From assembly GCF_000820705.1 (NCBI RefSeq), contig NZ_CCXI01000012.1:58975-122974 (forward strand): a DNA stretch of 64,000 nt, written 5' to 3'. The first letter of the stretch is position 1. The number at the start of each line of letters is the position of its first letter. The position numbers and the translations under genes are program-made. The DNA is from Clostridium polynesiense (GTDB lineage: Bacteria > Bacillota > Clostridia > Clostridiales > Clostridiaceae). This document shows, one piece after another, positions 26,608 through 35,047 of the stretch. The notes under the pieces were generated by a model. That model had not been told where the DNA came from and searched no databases. It worked only from the letters and a program-made list of their open reading frames with translations.

Positions 26608-27477
26608 ATGAAAAAAACTTTTTCCAATAAAGATACAAAAGGAATTTTGTCAACAATACTGCCGGTATCACTTTGGATGACAGCATTTTTCGTGGTTCCG
26701 CTGCTTTTAATATTTGTTGTAAGTTTTCTCACAAGAGGAGATGCTGGAGAAATAGTTTATAAATTTACATTATCAAACTATGCAAGGCTTTTTGACAAAC
26801 TTTATGTAGTGATATTTTTGAAATCTCTTTTTATAAGTATTTTAACGACATTGATATGTCTGATTCTTGGATATCCTTTTGCTTTTATAATTGCAGGAGC
26901 AAATAAAAAAATAAAGCCTATAATGCTATTGCTCATAATACTTCCCTTTTGGACTAATTCCTTAGTCAGGACTTATGCTATGATTATACTGCTTAGAACA
27001 GAAGGGATAATCAATACCCTTTTAATTAATATAGGACTTATACAGGAGCCTTTAAAGCTTATGTATAATAATATTGCAGTTATTATAGGTATGGTATATA
27101 TGATGTTTCCATTTATGGTGCTTCCTCTTTATGCATCCATCGAAAAGCTGGATTTCAGAATACTTGAGGCAGCGGATGATTTAGGAGCAAGGCCTATTAA
27201 AAAGTTTATTAACGTGACGCTTCCATTAACCAGATCAGGAATACTATCAGGGTCTATATTAGTGCTGGTTCCTACTCTTGGACTGTTCTTTATTACAGAT
27301 CTTATGGGTGGAAGTAAGGTGATGCTTATGAGCAATGTAATTAAAAATCAATTTCTCACTGCAAGAGACTGGCCATTTGGCTCGGCTATATCCGTTATTC
27401 TTATGATAGTAATGATAATAGTTATATTTTACTACACCAGATTGGGCGGAGATACAAAAAAGGGGAGGGTACTTTAG
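26608..27477 (+). CDS. potB: Spermidine/putrescine ABC transporter permease PotB
   Basis: A 289-residue permease with six membrane helices and the EAA loop EAADDLGARPIKKFINVTLP (around residues 188-207) that contacts the ATPase. It forms the PotABCD polyamine importer with the genes around it. The N-terminal soluble stretch and length are normal. A GGGGGA Shine-Dalgarno precedes ATG 26608, 13 nt after the potA frame. Its reading frame is undamaged although potA is interrupted, which suggests that the lesion is recent, an error, or tolerated. Confidence 0.92.
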   Translation: MKKTFSNKDTKGILSTILPVSLWMTAFFVVPLLLIFVVSFLTRGDAGEIVYKFTLSNYARLFDKLYVVIFLKSLFISILTTLICLILGYPFAFIIAGANKKIKPIMLLLIILPFWTNSLVRTYAMIILLRTEGIINTLLINIGLIQEPLKLMYNNIAVIIGMVYMMFPFMVLPLYASIEKLDFRILEAADDLGARPIKKFINVTLPLTRSGILSGSILVLVPTLGLFFITDLMGGSKVMLMSNVIKNQFLTARDWPFGSAISVILMIVMIIVIFYYTRLGGDTKKGRVL

Positions 27478-27480
27478 ATT

Positions 27481-29316
27481 ATGAAGAAAAAAAACAGTAA
27501 TATATATAAATCCCTCTATATGTTTATTATGTATCTATTTTTATATATACCTATAATGGTGCTTATTGTATTCTCATTTAATGAATCAAAGCTTAATGTA
27601 GTATGGACAGGTTTTACCTTTAAATGGTATAACAGCCTGCTGCATAATGCAGGAATACTGGAAGCGGTTAAGAATTCCTTTATTGTAGCAGCGGTTAGTA
27701 CTGTGATTTCTGTAATCATTGGTACCTTTGCAGCTTTAGGTTTATATAAATATAAATTTAAGGGTAAGAATATACTAGATTCTGTCCTTAATATACCCTT
27801 GGTTATTCCTGAAATAGTAATGGGAATATCTTTACTGGCATTTTTTTCAATGGTTAAGCTTCCTACGGGAAGGGTTGCACTGATCATAGCTCATGTAACC
27901 TTCAGCATCGCTTATGTAATTTCTGTAGTAAAGGCCAGGTTAGAAGGGTTTAACAGTTCTTTAGAGGAGGCTGCAATGGATTTAGGAGCAACTCCTTTTG
28001 AAACCTTTATCCATGTTACTCTTCCGGTGATAATGCCGGGAGTTATAGCAGGTGGATTATTAGCCTTTACTTTATCCTTAGATGATGTTATCATCAGTTT
28101 CTTTGTTGCAGGAGCGGGAAGCATGACTCTTCCTTTAAAGGTATTTTCCATGGTGAAGTTTGGGGTTACTCCTGAAATAAATGCTTTATCTACAATAATA
28201 ATAGTATTGACCTTTATAATAGTGGGTCTTTCTCTTTTCTTGAAAAATATCAATCTTAATATGAAAAGGGTAGGAACTATAATACTATCAATAGTTATTA
28301 TGACCTCTATTATGGGATACAGCCTCTTTAGCTTTGCAAAGGGGTCAAAGGGGCCAAAGCAGGAGCTCAATGTATTTAACTGGTCTGAATATCTGCCTCA
28401 GTCTGTCATAGACAAATTTGAGGAAACCTATAATATAAAGGTAAATTATTCAACCTTCTCCTCCAATGAAGAGATGCTGGCCAAGCTTATGGCAGGAGGG
28501 GGGAACTATGATATAGCTGTAGCCAGTGATTTTATGGTGGAGGTTTTGACAAAACAGGGGTTAATACTCGAGATTAACAAAGAAAATATCCCTAACATTA
28601 AGAATATGGGCTCTCAATTTATGTCGCTGCCCTTTGACAAGGAAAATAAATACAGCCTTCCGTATATGTGGCTTGCAGGGATAATAGCCTACGACAGTTC
28701 AAAAATTCCGGAAGGAACTATTACAGGTTATGAGGATTTGTGGAAAAGTGAATTAAAGGATTCTTTAGTGGTTCTGGATGATCAAAGAGCGATTTTAGGA
28801 ATAACCCTTAAAAAACTTGGGTATTCCATTAATGAAACTTCCCTAGAGGCATTAGCAAAGGCTAAAGAGGAATTTAAAAAGCTAAAACCTAATATAAAGG
28901 CTTACGACAGCGATAGCCCTAAAACAAGTCTTATTAACGGAGAAGCAAAGGCGATATTTGCCTGGGGGGCAGAAGGAGCCGTAGCTCAAAGGGAAAATCC
29001 AAAGATAAAATATGTGATACCAAAGGAAGGACTTTTCCTTCAGCAGGATAATTTTGTTATTCCTAAGGATGCGAAAAATGTTAAAGCTGCAGAGCTTTTT
29101 ATTAACTTTATTATGGAACCTGAGATATCTGCTGAAATTTCTAAGCATTTCCCTTACGGAAATCCTAACACTGCTGCGTATCCTTTAATCGGAGATGAAA
29201 TCATGGAAAATATAGCGGTTTATCCTCCGGAAGAAGAGCTTAAAGGAGGAGAATACCTCAAGGACGTAGGAGATAAAATAACTATATTTGATAGAATATG
29301 GTCAGAAGTAAAATAA
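27481..29316 (+). CDS. potCD: PotC-PotD fusion: polyamine permease with tethered substrate-binding domain
   Basis: One 611-residue chain. Residues 1-~258 are a PotC permease with six helices and the EAA motif EEAAMDLGATPFETF. A further helix starting near residue 261 (TIILSIVIMTSIMGYSLF) crosses the membrane and carries the binding protein outside. Residues ~294-611 are PotD-like, starting ELNVFNWSEYLP, with YSLPYMWLAGIIAYD and FAWGAEGAV. Usually PotC and PotD are separate, PotD being a lipoprotein. There is no frame break at the junction. It begins 4 nt after potB and ends the operon. Confidence 0.92.
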   Translation: MKKKNSNIYKSLYMFIMYLFLYIPIMVLIVFSFNESKLNVVWTGFTFKWYNSLLHNAGILEAVKNSFIVAAVSTVISVIIGTFAALGLYKYKFKGKNILDSVLNIPLVIPEIVMGISLLAFFSMVKLPTGRVALIIAHVTFSIAYVISVVKARLEGFNSSLEEAAMDLGATPFETFIHVTLPVIMPGVIAGGLLAFTLSLDDVIISFFVAGAGSMTLPLKVFSMVKFGVTPEINALSTIIIVLTFIIVGLSLFLKNINLNMKRVGTIILSIVIMTSIMGYSLFSFAKGSKGPKQELNVFNWSEYLPQSVIDKFEETYNIKVNYSTFSSNEEMLAKLMAGGGNYDIAVASDFMVEVLTKQGLILEINKENIPNIKNMGSQFMSLPFDKENKYSLPYMWLAGIIAYDSSKIPEGTITGYEDLWKSELKDSLVVLDDQRAILGITLKKLGYSINETSLEALAKAKEEFKKLKPNIKAYDSDSPKTSLINGEAKAIFAWGAEGAVAQRENPKIKYVIPKEGLFLQQDNFVIPKDAKNVKAAELFINFIMEPEISAEISKHFPYGNPNTAAYPLIGDEIMENIAVYPPEEELKGGEYLKDVGDKITIFDRIWSEVK

Positions 29317-29327
29317 AGCAATAAATT

Positions 29328-29374
29328 AAGCCTTAAAAATGCTGAATATTTAAAAGCATTTTTAAGGCTTTTTA
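29328..29374. terminator. Bidirectional terminator after potCD
   Basis: The 15-nt arms 29328-29342 and 29356-29370 are complementary, with T-rich tails on both strands. It is shared with the convergent greA-type gene. Confidence 0.8.
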
Positions 29375-29398
29375 TTATATAAACATAATAAATTTAAA

Positions 29399-29866
29399 TT
29401 AAACCAGAGATATTTTTTCAATTCTAACAGAATATTCTCCATCAGGGCACTCCACAATAACTTCTTTTCCAAGCTTTTGCTTATAAATAGCTTTTCCTAA
29501 AGGCGATTCAATGCTTATCATATTTTTAAGAGGATCTGACTCTATGGTGGTAACTATTTTAAAGTCTTCTGCATATTCATCCTCTATGAAATTTAAAGTC
29601 ACTGTTTTGCCAAGACCTACCTCATCAGTATCAGTGTTATCCTTTATTAAGGTTGAAGTGTTTATCATTCTTTCTAAATATCTTATTCTTCCTTCGTTTT
29701 GGGCTCTATCTCTTTTAGCAGCTTTATATTCGAAGTTTTCACTGAGATCTCCATGAGCTCGGGCTTCTTTTAAATCTTCATTAATTTTACGTCTTACTAC
29801 AATTTTACGATGTTCTATTTCATTTTTTAGCATTTGAACTGCTTCTTCAGTAAGGTAGTTATGCAA
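29399..29866 (-). CDS. greA: Transcript cleavage factor, GreA/GreB family
   Basis: A 155-residue elongation factor that rescues backtracked RNA polymerase. The N-terminal coiled coil (residues 1-75) includes the tip HGDLSENFEYKAAK with its acidic Asp and Glu. The C-terminal FKBP-like domain (~80-155) has SPLGKAIYKQKLG, typical of the family. The start is TTG 29866 with AAGGAAGG in front, consistent with the usual N-terminus (LTEEAVQML). It is monocistronic here. Clostridia often carry a second greA near lysS, so this could be a paralogue. Confidence 0.87.
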   Translation of the reverse strand: MHNYLTEEAVQMLKNEIEHRKIVVRRKINEDLKEARAHGDLSENFEYKAAKRDRAQNEGRIRYLERMINTSTLIKDNTDTDEVGLGKTVTLNFIEDEYAEDFKIVTTIESDPLKNMISIESPLGKAIYKQKLGKEVIVECPDGEYSVRIEKISLV

Positions 29867-30060
29867 TTTAATCCTTCCTTCTTAATATATTTTCTATTAA
29901 TATTCATCATAGCATAATTTACAGTAAATTTCCAGTAATGGCATATCTTTAATGAAGTGTATTTGTAAAATCAGAGGGGTAGGCTCTAAGTGATATTTTG
30001 AATAAATATAAATATATTAAGCATACTATATTTTGATAATTCATTTCAAGAGGTGAGTAT

Positions 30061-30789
30061 ATGATTGAAGGGTTAGTGGTGGCTGTAAGGTCTGTTATAG
30101 GTTTTTTTTCTCTGCTTATTTTTGCCAGAATATTAGGAAAACAGCAGATAAGTCAGCTGAATTTTTTTGATTATGTTTTAGGTATAACCATTGGTTCTAT
30201 CGCAGCCTCATTAACTACGGATTTATCCAGCAGGGCATGGCCGCACTGGATAGGTTTGCTAACCTGGGCTGCTTTAGGGCTCTTAATGGAATATGCCGCA
30301 ATGAAATGGCGTTACTGCGGTAAATATATAGATGGAGAGCCCACTATCATAATAATGAAGGGAAAGATACTGGAGGAGGGATTAAAAAAGGTAAGATACA
30401 GGGTTTCTGATATTATGGAACTTCTAAGAAATAAAGATGTTTTTAATTTAAATGAAGTTGAATTTGCAATTATTGAGCCTAATGGCCAGCTTTCAGTACT
30501 TAAAAAGGCGGAACAGCAGCCTGTTACTAAAAAAGACTTAAACCTTTCTTCTAAACCGGTAGATATAAGTACAGAAATTATTTACGACGGATTGATTTTT
30601 GATGAAAATCTCAAAAATTTAAAGTTAGATAGAAATTGGCTTAAGAAGGAGCTTAATAAACAGGGAATCAAAAATCCTGAAGAGGTTTTTCTAGCTACTA
30701 TAGACCATAACGGTGAATTATATGTGGATAAATACAAGGACTACATAAATAATGGTGTTGATATAGGTGATTATAAAGGTCCTTATTAA
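30061..30789 (+). CDS. DUF421 membrane protein (YetF-like)
   Basis: A 242-residue protein with three N-terminal helices (residues 1-80) including the family stretch RILGKQQISQLNFFDYVLGI, then the cytoplasmic DUF421 domain (about 90-240) with EPNGQLSVLKK. YetF-type proteins of Bacillus are membrane proteins of poorly known function, some spore-related. GAGGTG at 30051-30056 precedes ATG 30061. First gene of a four-gene cassette whose last gene is a second, clearly diverged DUF421 protein. Confidence 0.85.
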   Translation: MIEGLVVAVRSVIGFFSLLIFARILGKQQISQLNFFDYVLGITIGSIAASLTTDLSSRAWPHWIGLLTWAALGLLMEYAAMKWRYCGKYIDGEPTIIIMKGKILEEGLKKVRYRVSDIMELLRNKDVFNLNEVEFAIIEPNGQLSVLKKAEQQPVTKKDLNLSSKPVDISTEIIYDGLIFDENLKNLKLDRNWLKKELNKQGIKNPEEVFLATIDHNGELYVDKYKDYINNGVDIGDYKGPY

Positions 30790-30819
30790 AATAAATATTA
30801 CCTTAATAAAGGAGACATT

Positions 30820-31185
30820 ATGAGAAAATTTTTGGTAGTATCTATACCTATTGCTACAATAGCTGTATTTATGATAATAATGCTCAGCGGAAGCATATTA
30901 AAACGCCCTTTGGGAAATGATGATAACTTTCAAGGCTCCGTTGATGCTGTAATGCAGGATGTGCTTGAAGAGGACTGGGAAAGAGCAGATAAAGATGCTG
31001 AGAAGCTTAATGAAGTATGGAAAAAAATACTTAGGAGAGTGCAGTTCAGTGCTGAAAGAGATGAAATAAATGCTCTTAGTGCAAGTCTTGCAAGACTAGA
31101 GGGGGCTATCTTAGCTGAAGATAAAGCTTCAGCAGTAATTGAGCTTTGCGCATCTCTTGAGCATTGGGAGGGGTTAGGAAGATAA
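30820..31185 (+). CDS. DUF4363 family protein
   Basis: A 121-residue protein with an uncleaved signal anchor (residues 3-28, VVSIPIATIAVFMIIML) and a helical outside domain. The segment VLEEDWERADKDAEKLNEVWKK and the closing LCASLEHWEGLGR match the DUF4363 pattern. Function is unknown. The gene lies between DUF421 and a second DUF4363 gene with short gaps, so the products probably work together at the membrane. AAGGAGA gives a good start. Confidence 0.75.
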   Translation: MRKFLVVSIPIATIAVFMIIMLSGSILKRPLGNDDNFQGSVDAVMQDVLEEDWERADKDAEKLNEVWKKILRRVQFSAERDEINALSASLARLEGAILAEDKASAVIELCASLEHWEGLGR

Positions 31186-31205
31186 AGTAATAGGAGATGA
31201 TTTTA

Positions 31206-31577
31206 TTGTTTAAAAATACAGATATAAGAAAGTATATTGTCTTTGCATGGGGACTTGCATTTATTCTCCTCTGGGGTGTTTTTTATTACTTAACCCCTGA
31301 AAAAACTCTTATCAGATCTATAAACAGTATGGAGAAATCCATAACAGAGGAGGATTGGAGCAGTGCTGAAAGATATTTAGATGAATTTAAAAACAGCTAT
31401 TATCAGAGGAAGGTCATTATACAAACAAATAATGCTTCTGAAGCCTTTATAAGCTTTAATTATAATCTTGGTCAGCTGGACTACTGTGTTAGAAATAAAG
31501 AGTCCTCAGCCCTGGACTATCTAGGAGCTTTAAGGTACTCCTTAGATTATGCTATAAAGCCTTTTGCAGGACCTTAA
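31206..31577 (+). CDS. Second DUF4363-like protein
   Basis: A 123-residue protein with one N-terminal membrane helix (IVFAWGLAFILLWGVFYYL) and a helical outside domain. TEEDWSSAERYLDEFKNSYYQR parallels the EEDWERADKDAEKL segment of the previous gene, so the two look like diverged duplicates. The start is taken as TTG 31206: AGGAG at 31192-31196 is 9 nt ahead of it but touches ATG 31197. Function is unknown. Part of the DUF421/DUF4363 cassette. Confidence 0.7.
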   Translation: MFKNTDIRKYIVFAWGLAFILLWGVFYYLTPEKTLIRSINSMEKSITEEDWSSAERYLDEFKNSYYQRKVIIQTNNASEAFISFNYNLGQLDYCVRNKESSALDYLGALRYSLDYAIKPFAGP

Positions 31578-31598
31578 ATACATCTTAAAGAAAGGAGA

Positions 31599-31649
31599 AG
31601 GTTCCTATAAATAATTATCTCTTTATACACTCATAATATCAAGGAACCT
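31599..31649 (+). promoter_or_regulatory. Inverted repeat over the ribosome-binding site of the second DUF421 gene
   Basis: AGGTTCCT at 31599-31606 is complementary to AGGAACCT at 31642-31649, with a 35-nt gap. The right arm covers the only nearby Shine-Dalgarno-like AAGGAA for ATG 31658. A stronger AAAGGAG at 31591-31597 has no start codon behind it. Folding could limit translation of the last gene in the cassette. Confidence 0.4.
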
Positions 31650-31657
31650 CATTACAT

Positions 31658-32335
31658 ATGGAATACGTAGTATCTTACACCATAAGAATTGTGTTGGTTT
31701 ATCTCTTTACCTATATCTGTGCAAGAATATTAACTAAAAAAGCTATAGCACAAATGTCTGCTTATGAGTTTGCCGGATTAATGATACTTGCCAATGTTGC
31801 TGCAGAACCTTTAGTGGATAAAATAGTTATAAAATCCATATATGGAACAGGTGTATTAGTGCTTCTTATGTTTATAAGCGCAAAGCTTTCCCTTATTAAC
31901 AAGCTTACACCAATAATGGAGCATACCCCTTTAGTTATTGTAAATAAGGGAAAAATACAGATGGATAACCTAAAATATTTAGGCCTCAGCTTAAATCAGT
32001 TTATGGGACTTTTAAGGCAGCAGGGATATAGCGATGTTAATGTCTTAGATATGGTAATTATGGAACCTCAGGGAAATCTATCAGTTTTTCCAACAGGAGA
32101 CAGGCAACCTGTAACTTTAAAAGATATAAATATAAAATCTCAGGATTCAGGATTCACTATTCCTTTGATTATGGATGGAAAGATTATTCATATAAATCTG
32201 CAGCATATACATAAGGATAAATCCTGGCTTTTTGAGGAGCTGGAAAAACAAGGAATCGATGATTTTAAAAATCAAGTTGTCCTGGCGGCTATAGATTCTT
32301 CAGGAAAACTGATTATTTCAAAGAATAAAGCCTGA
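31658..32335 (+). CDS. DUF421 membrane protein, second copy
   Basis: A 225-residue protein with three N-terminal helices, KKAIAQMSAYEFAGLMILANVA as the family-typical stretch, and a cytoplasmic domain with EPQGNLSVFPTGDRQPVTLKDI that parallels EPNGQLSVLKKAEQQPVTKKDL of the first copy. Similarity is clear only over these conserved parts. It closes the cassette. Translation may be controlled by the inverted repeat at 31599-31649. A heterodimer with the first DUF421 protein is possible but untested. Confidence 0.85.
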   Translation: MEYVVSYTIRIVLVYLFTYICARILTKKAIAQMSAYEFAGLMILANVAAEPLVDKIVIKSIYGTGVLVLLMFISAKLSLINKLTPIMEHTPLVIVNKGKIQMDNLKYLGLSLNQFMGLLRQQGYSDVNVLDMVIMEPQGNLSVFPTGDRQPVTLKDINIKSQDSGFTIPLIMDGKIIHINLQHIHKDKSWLFEELEKQGIDDFKNQVVLAAIDSSGKLIISKNKA

Positions 32336-32365
32336 GATTTAAACTCAGGCTTTAAGGGTTAATTA

Positions 32366-33268
32366 TTATAGAGTTAGCTCTTTAACTATTTTTTCGCATA
32401 TTTCATGAGTTTTTAATGAGTCCTCTATAGTAATGGAAGGAATTTTATTTTTTTCTACAGAGCTTAAGAACTCACTGATAATCTGATAAAATCCTCTGCG
32501 ATATAAAATAGGATCCCAATCGTTAAATTTTATTATCTCTTCTTTGCCATTTTCAAATTTAGTAGTTTCTACAAGATTGTCAATAAAGAATTTTTTATTG
32601 CTGCACATATATTCTAAAGTTTCCTCAGAGATTCCGCTGTTTCTGTTCATTATGCCAATAGCTGTGGTGGTATTGTTAGATAACTGCAGAACTATATTAT
32701 AAAGAAGTTTTTCTTTTTTTAAGGAATTTATATTAATGTTCATATTATCCTCATCCATAAGAAATCTAAGGGTATCTACTACGTGTATAAAATCATCAAA
32801 TATAAACCTTCTTACATTATCAGGAAGGTTAACTCTGTTTTTTTGTATTATTATAATATCAGGTTTTTGATTATCTTTTAAACTTTTATACATTGGAGCG
32901 AATCTTCTGTTAAATCCTACCATTAATATCTTATCCTTTTTTGCTGAAAGCTCAGCAAGATTTAAAGCATCCTCATAATAATAAGAAATAGGTTTATCTA
33001 TATAAACGTTGATTCCGTTTTCCAACAGCATTTTTGCTGTTTCTGTATGGGATTCTGTAGCGGTATGAACAAAGGCTGCATCAATCCCCATAGATATGAG
33101 TTCCTTCAGGGAAGTTGTATGTTCCTTAATTCGATATTTATTGGATAGCTTATTTAGCTTGTTCACATTTCTTGTACAAAATACTAACTCTATATCTTCT
33201 TTAGAAGTAATAACAGGAAGATAAGCTTTTTCAGCAATATTACCCAGACCAATAATTCCAACCTTCAT
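32366..33268 (-). CDS. Gfo/Idh/MocA family oxidoreductase
   Basis: A 300-residue NAD(P)-dependent sugar or cyclitol dehydrogenase. The Rossmann motif VGIIGLGNIAEKAY lies at residues 2-15 and the EKP-like loop appears as YIDKPISYY (~residue 93), which retains the catalytic Lys. The C-terminal substrate domain has FIHVVDTLRFL with the family His. The start is ATG 33268, with AGGAGG in front; the frame is open for 24 more codons without a suitable site. The substrate is unknown. A role in supplying the neighbouring polysaccharide locus is possible but not shown. Confidence 0.85.
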   Translation of the reverse strand: MKVGIIGLGNIAEKAYLPVITSKEDIELVFCTRNVNKLNKLSNKYRIKEHTTSLKELISMGIDAAFVHTATESHTETAKMLLENGINVYIDKPISYYYEDALNLAELSAKKDKILMVGFNRRFAPMYKSLKDNQKPDIIIIQKNRVNLPDNVRRFIFDDFIHVVDTLRFLMDEDNMNININSLKKEKLLYNIVLQLSNNTTTAIGIMNRNSGISEETLEYMCSNKKFFIDNLVETTKFENGKEEIIKFNDWDPILYRRGFYQIISEFLSSVEKNKIPSITIEDSLKTHEICEKIVKELTL

Positions 33269-33397
33269 AAATATACCTCCTAATAATTTAATTCCATATT
33301 TTATTAGTATAATTATAATAGAGCATCTAGTTAATGACAAACAAATAATAATGTAGTAAATTAAACATTAATAAAAAGGGAAAATAGGGGGAGAATT

Positions 33398-34333
33398 ATG
33401 AACAAGCTTAAAGTCTTGCTGGCTATGCTTTTATTTGGAAGTATAGGACTTTTTATTAGGAATATACCATTAAGTTCAATAAATATTGCTTTTTTAAGAG
33501 CTGTTATAGGAAGTCTTTTTTTATTTATATACAGTGTAAGCAGGAGAAAGTTTAAAAAGTCAGGAGAAGGAGAATCTTATAAACCATATGCTTTTAAAGG
33601 TGAAGTAAAAAATAATATTAAGCTTCTGATTATATCAGGTATGCTTTTAGGCTTTAACTGGGTTTTTCTATTTCAAGGCTTTAAGCATACAACTATTTCA
33701 AATGCAACTTTAGTTTATTATTTTGCTCCGGTTTTTATTATAATAGCATCTCCTATTGTTATTAAAGAAAGTTTTAGTAAAATAAAGGCAATTAGCATAT
33801 TTACAGCTGTAATTGGACTGTTCTTAATACTGGATATTAAAGGAGCTGGAGAAATAGGATATTTAAGCAATATAAAAGGAATTGCTTTTGCCTTATTAGC
33901 AGCAGTTTTTTATGCTTCTGTGGTGTTCATAAACAAATTCATTATAAATATATCTGATTACAGGCGTACTCTTTTTCAGTTAACTTCTGCTGCAGCAGTA
34001 CTTTTTCCCTTTATTTTATTTCAAAAAGAGGGATATGCTTCTATAATTCTAAAGTTTAAACATATATTAACCCTTGACTTAAACACATGGGTATTGATAA
34101 TCATTGTAGGAATAGTTCATACAGGATTAAGCTATCTTTTGTACTTTTCTGCGTTAAAGGATTTAAATGCTCAATCTGCTGCAATACTCAGCTATATAGA
34201 TCCTATATCTGCAGTAGTATTTGCTTCAATATTTTTAAAGGAGAAAATGACTTTGCTGCAGTTGATTGGAGGAATACTTATATTAGGTTCAACGCTTTTT
34301 AGTGAAATAATTACTGATAAGGCAAGGACTTAA
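33398..34333 (+). CDS. DMT superfamily transporter (EamA family)
   Basis: A 311-residue membrane protein with ten helices in two EamA repeats (residues ~5-150 and ~160-305). The pattern LSYLLYFSALKDLNAQSAAILSYIDP near the C-terminus is typical of drug/metabolite exporters. The substrate may be an amino acid or sugar. GGGGGAG precedes ATG 33398. It is divergent from the oxidoreductase and convergent with the EPS minus operon, from which a long hairpin separates it. Confidence 0.85.
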   Translation: MNKLKVLLAMLLFGSIGLFIRNIPLSSINIAFLRAVIGSLFLFIYSVSRRKFKKSGEGESYKPYAFKGEVKNNIKLLIISGMLLGFNWVFLFQGFKHTTISNATLVYYFAPVFIIIASPIVIKESFSKIKAISIFTAVIGLFLILDIKGAGEIGYLSNIKGIAFALLAAVFYASVVFINKFIINISDYRRTLFQLTSAAAVLFPFILFQKEGYASIILKFKHILTLDLNTWVLIIIVGIVHTGLSYLLYFSALKDLNAQSAAILSYIDPISAVVFASIFLKEKMTLLQLIGGILILGSTLFSEIITDKART

Positions 34334-34353
34334 TAATTATATTGAACAGCCTT

Positions 34354-34399
34354 AATCATGAAAAGCACCGATATTCTTCTGCCGGTGCTTTTCATGATT
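34354..34399. terminator. Bidirectional terminator, 17-bp arms
   Basis: Arms 34354-34370 and 34383-34399 are exact reverse complements (AATCATGAAAAGCACCG). It lies between the DMT gene and the end of the minus-strand EPS operon. Confidence 0.85.
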
Positions 34400-34423
34400 A
34401 AATACAATATTAATTTTAGATTG

Positions 34424-35035
34424 CTACATAAAACATTTTAAAACTGTTACAATAATTATTTTTATATCTATAAATATATTATTTTTACTTATATATTTTT
34501 TATTAAGGGAAATTTTGTGAGGCATGATGATATTTATATAATAATCTTCCGGATTTTCAGAATCCTTTAAGAGATCATTTTCCTTTCTGTAGGCAATAGA
34601 TGCATAATCAGTTATTCCGGGTTTTACCCTTAAAACCTCCTTTTGCTCTAAGGTGTAAAGTTCTACATATTTTTTCACCTCAGGTCTGGGGCCAACAAAA
34701 CTCATTTCACCTCTAAGGACATTTATAAGCTGAGGAAGTTCATCCAGCTTATATCTTCTTAAGAATACTCCGGATTTTGTTATTCTTTCATCATTTTTAA
34801 CCGTTATCTGTCTTCCGGTTTTTTCAGCATCCACCACCATGGTTCTAAACTTATAAATATAAAAGGGCTTTTCATTTATACCTATCCTTTCCTGTTTAAA
34901 AAACACAGAACCTATAGAGGTAAGCTTGATTATGAGTGAAACTATCAAAAGCACAGGGGATAGAACAATCAAACCGGTGAAAGAAAAGAAAACATCAAAT
35001 ATCCTTTTTAATATCCTGTTTAATGTGGTACCCAT
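34424..35035 (-). CDS. Undecaprenyl-phosphate sugar-1-phosphate transferase (PglC/EpsL-like)
   Basis: A 203-residue monotopic phosphoglycosyl transferase that starts repeat-unit assembly by moving a sugar-1-phosphate to undecaprenyl phosphate. An N-terminal membrane segment (residues ~9-35) is followed by FKQERIGINEKPFYIYKFRT, DELPQLINVLRGEMSFVGPR and VKPGITDYASI, all family signatures. At about 200 residues it is the short catalytic-core form rather than the long WbaP type. Last gene of the minus operon. Given the dehydratase and aminotransferase in this locus, an amino-dideoxy sugar is a plausible substrate. Confidence 0.9.
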   Translation of the reverse strand: MGTTLNRILKRIFDVFFSFTGLIVLSPVLLIVSLIIKLTSIGSVFFKQERIGINEKPFYIYKFRTMVVDAEKTGRQITVKNDERITKSGVFLRRYKLDELPQLINVLRGEMSFVGPRPEVKKYVELYTLEQKEVLRVKPGITDYASIAYRKENDLLKDSENPEDYYINIIMPHKISLNKKYISKNNIFIDIKIIIVTVLKCFM

Positions 35036-35047
35036 TGAAATCTCCTG

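Noticed and set aside
27912..28370. 152-codon minus-strand frame inside potCD, and similar long antisense frames at 60473-61000 and 59057-59428
   Set aside because: These are shadows of hydrophobic membrane-protein genes, where Ile/Leu/Ala codons read well in reverse. No start signals are seen.
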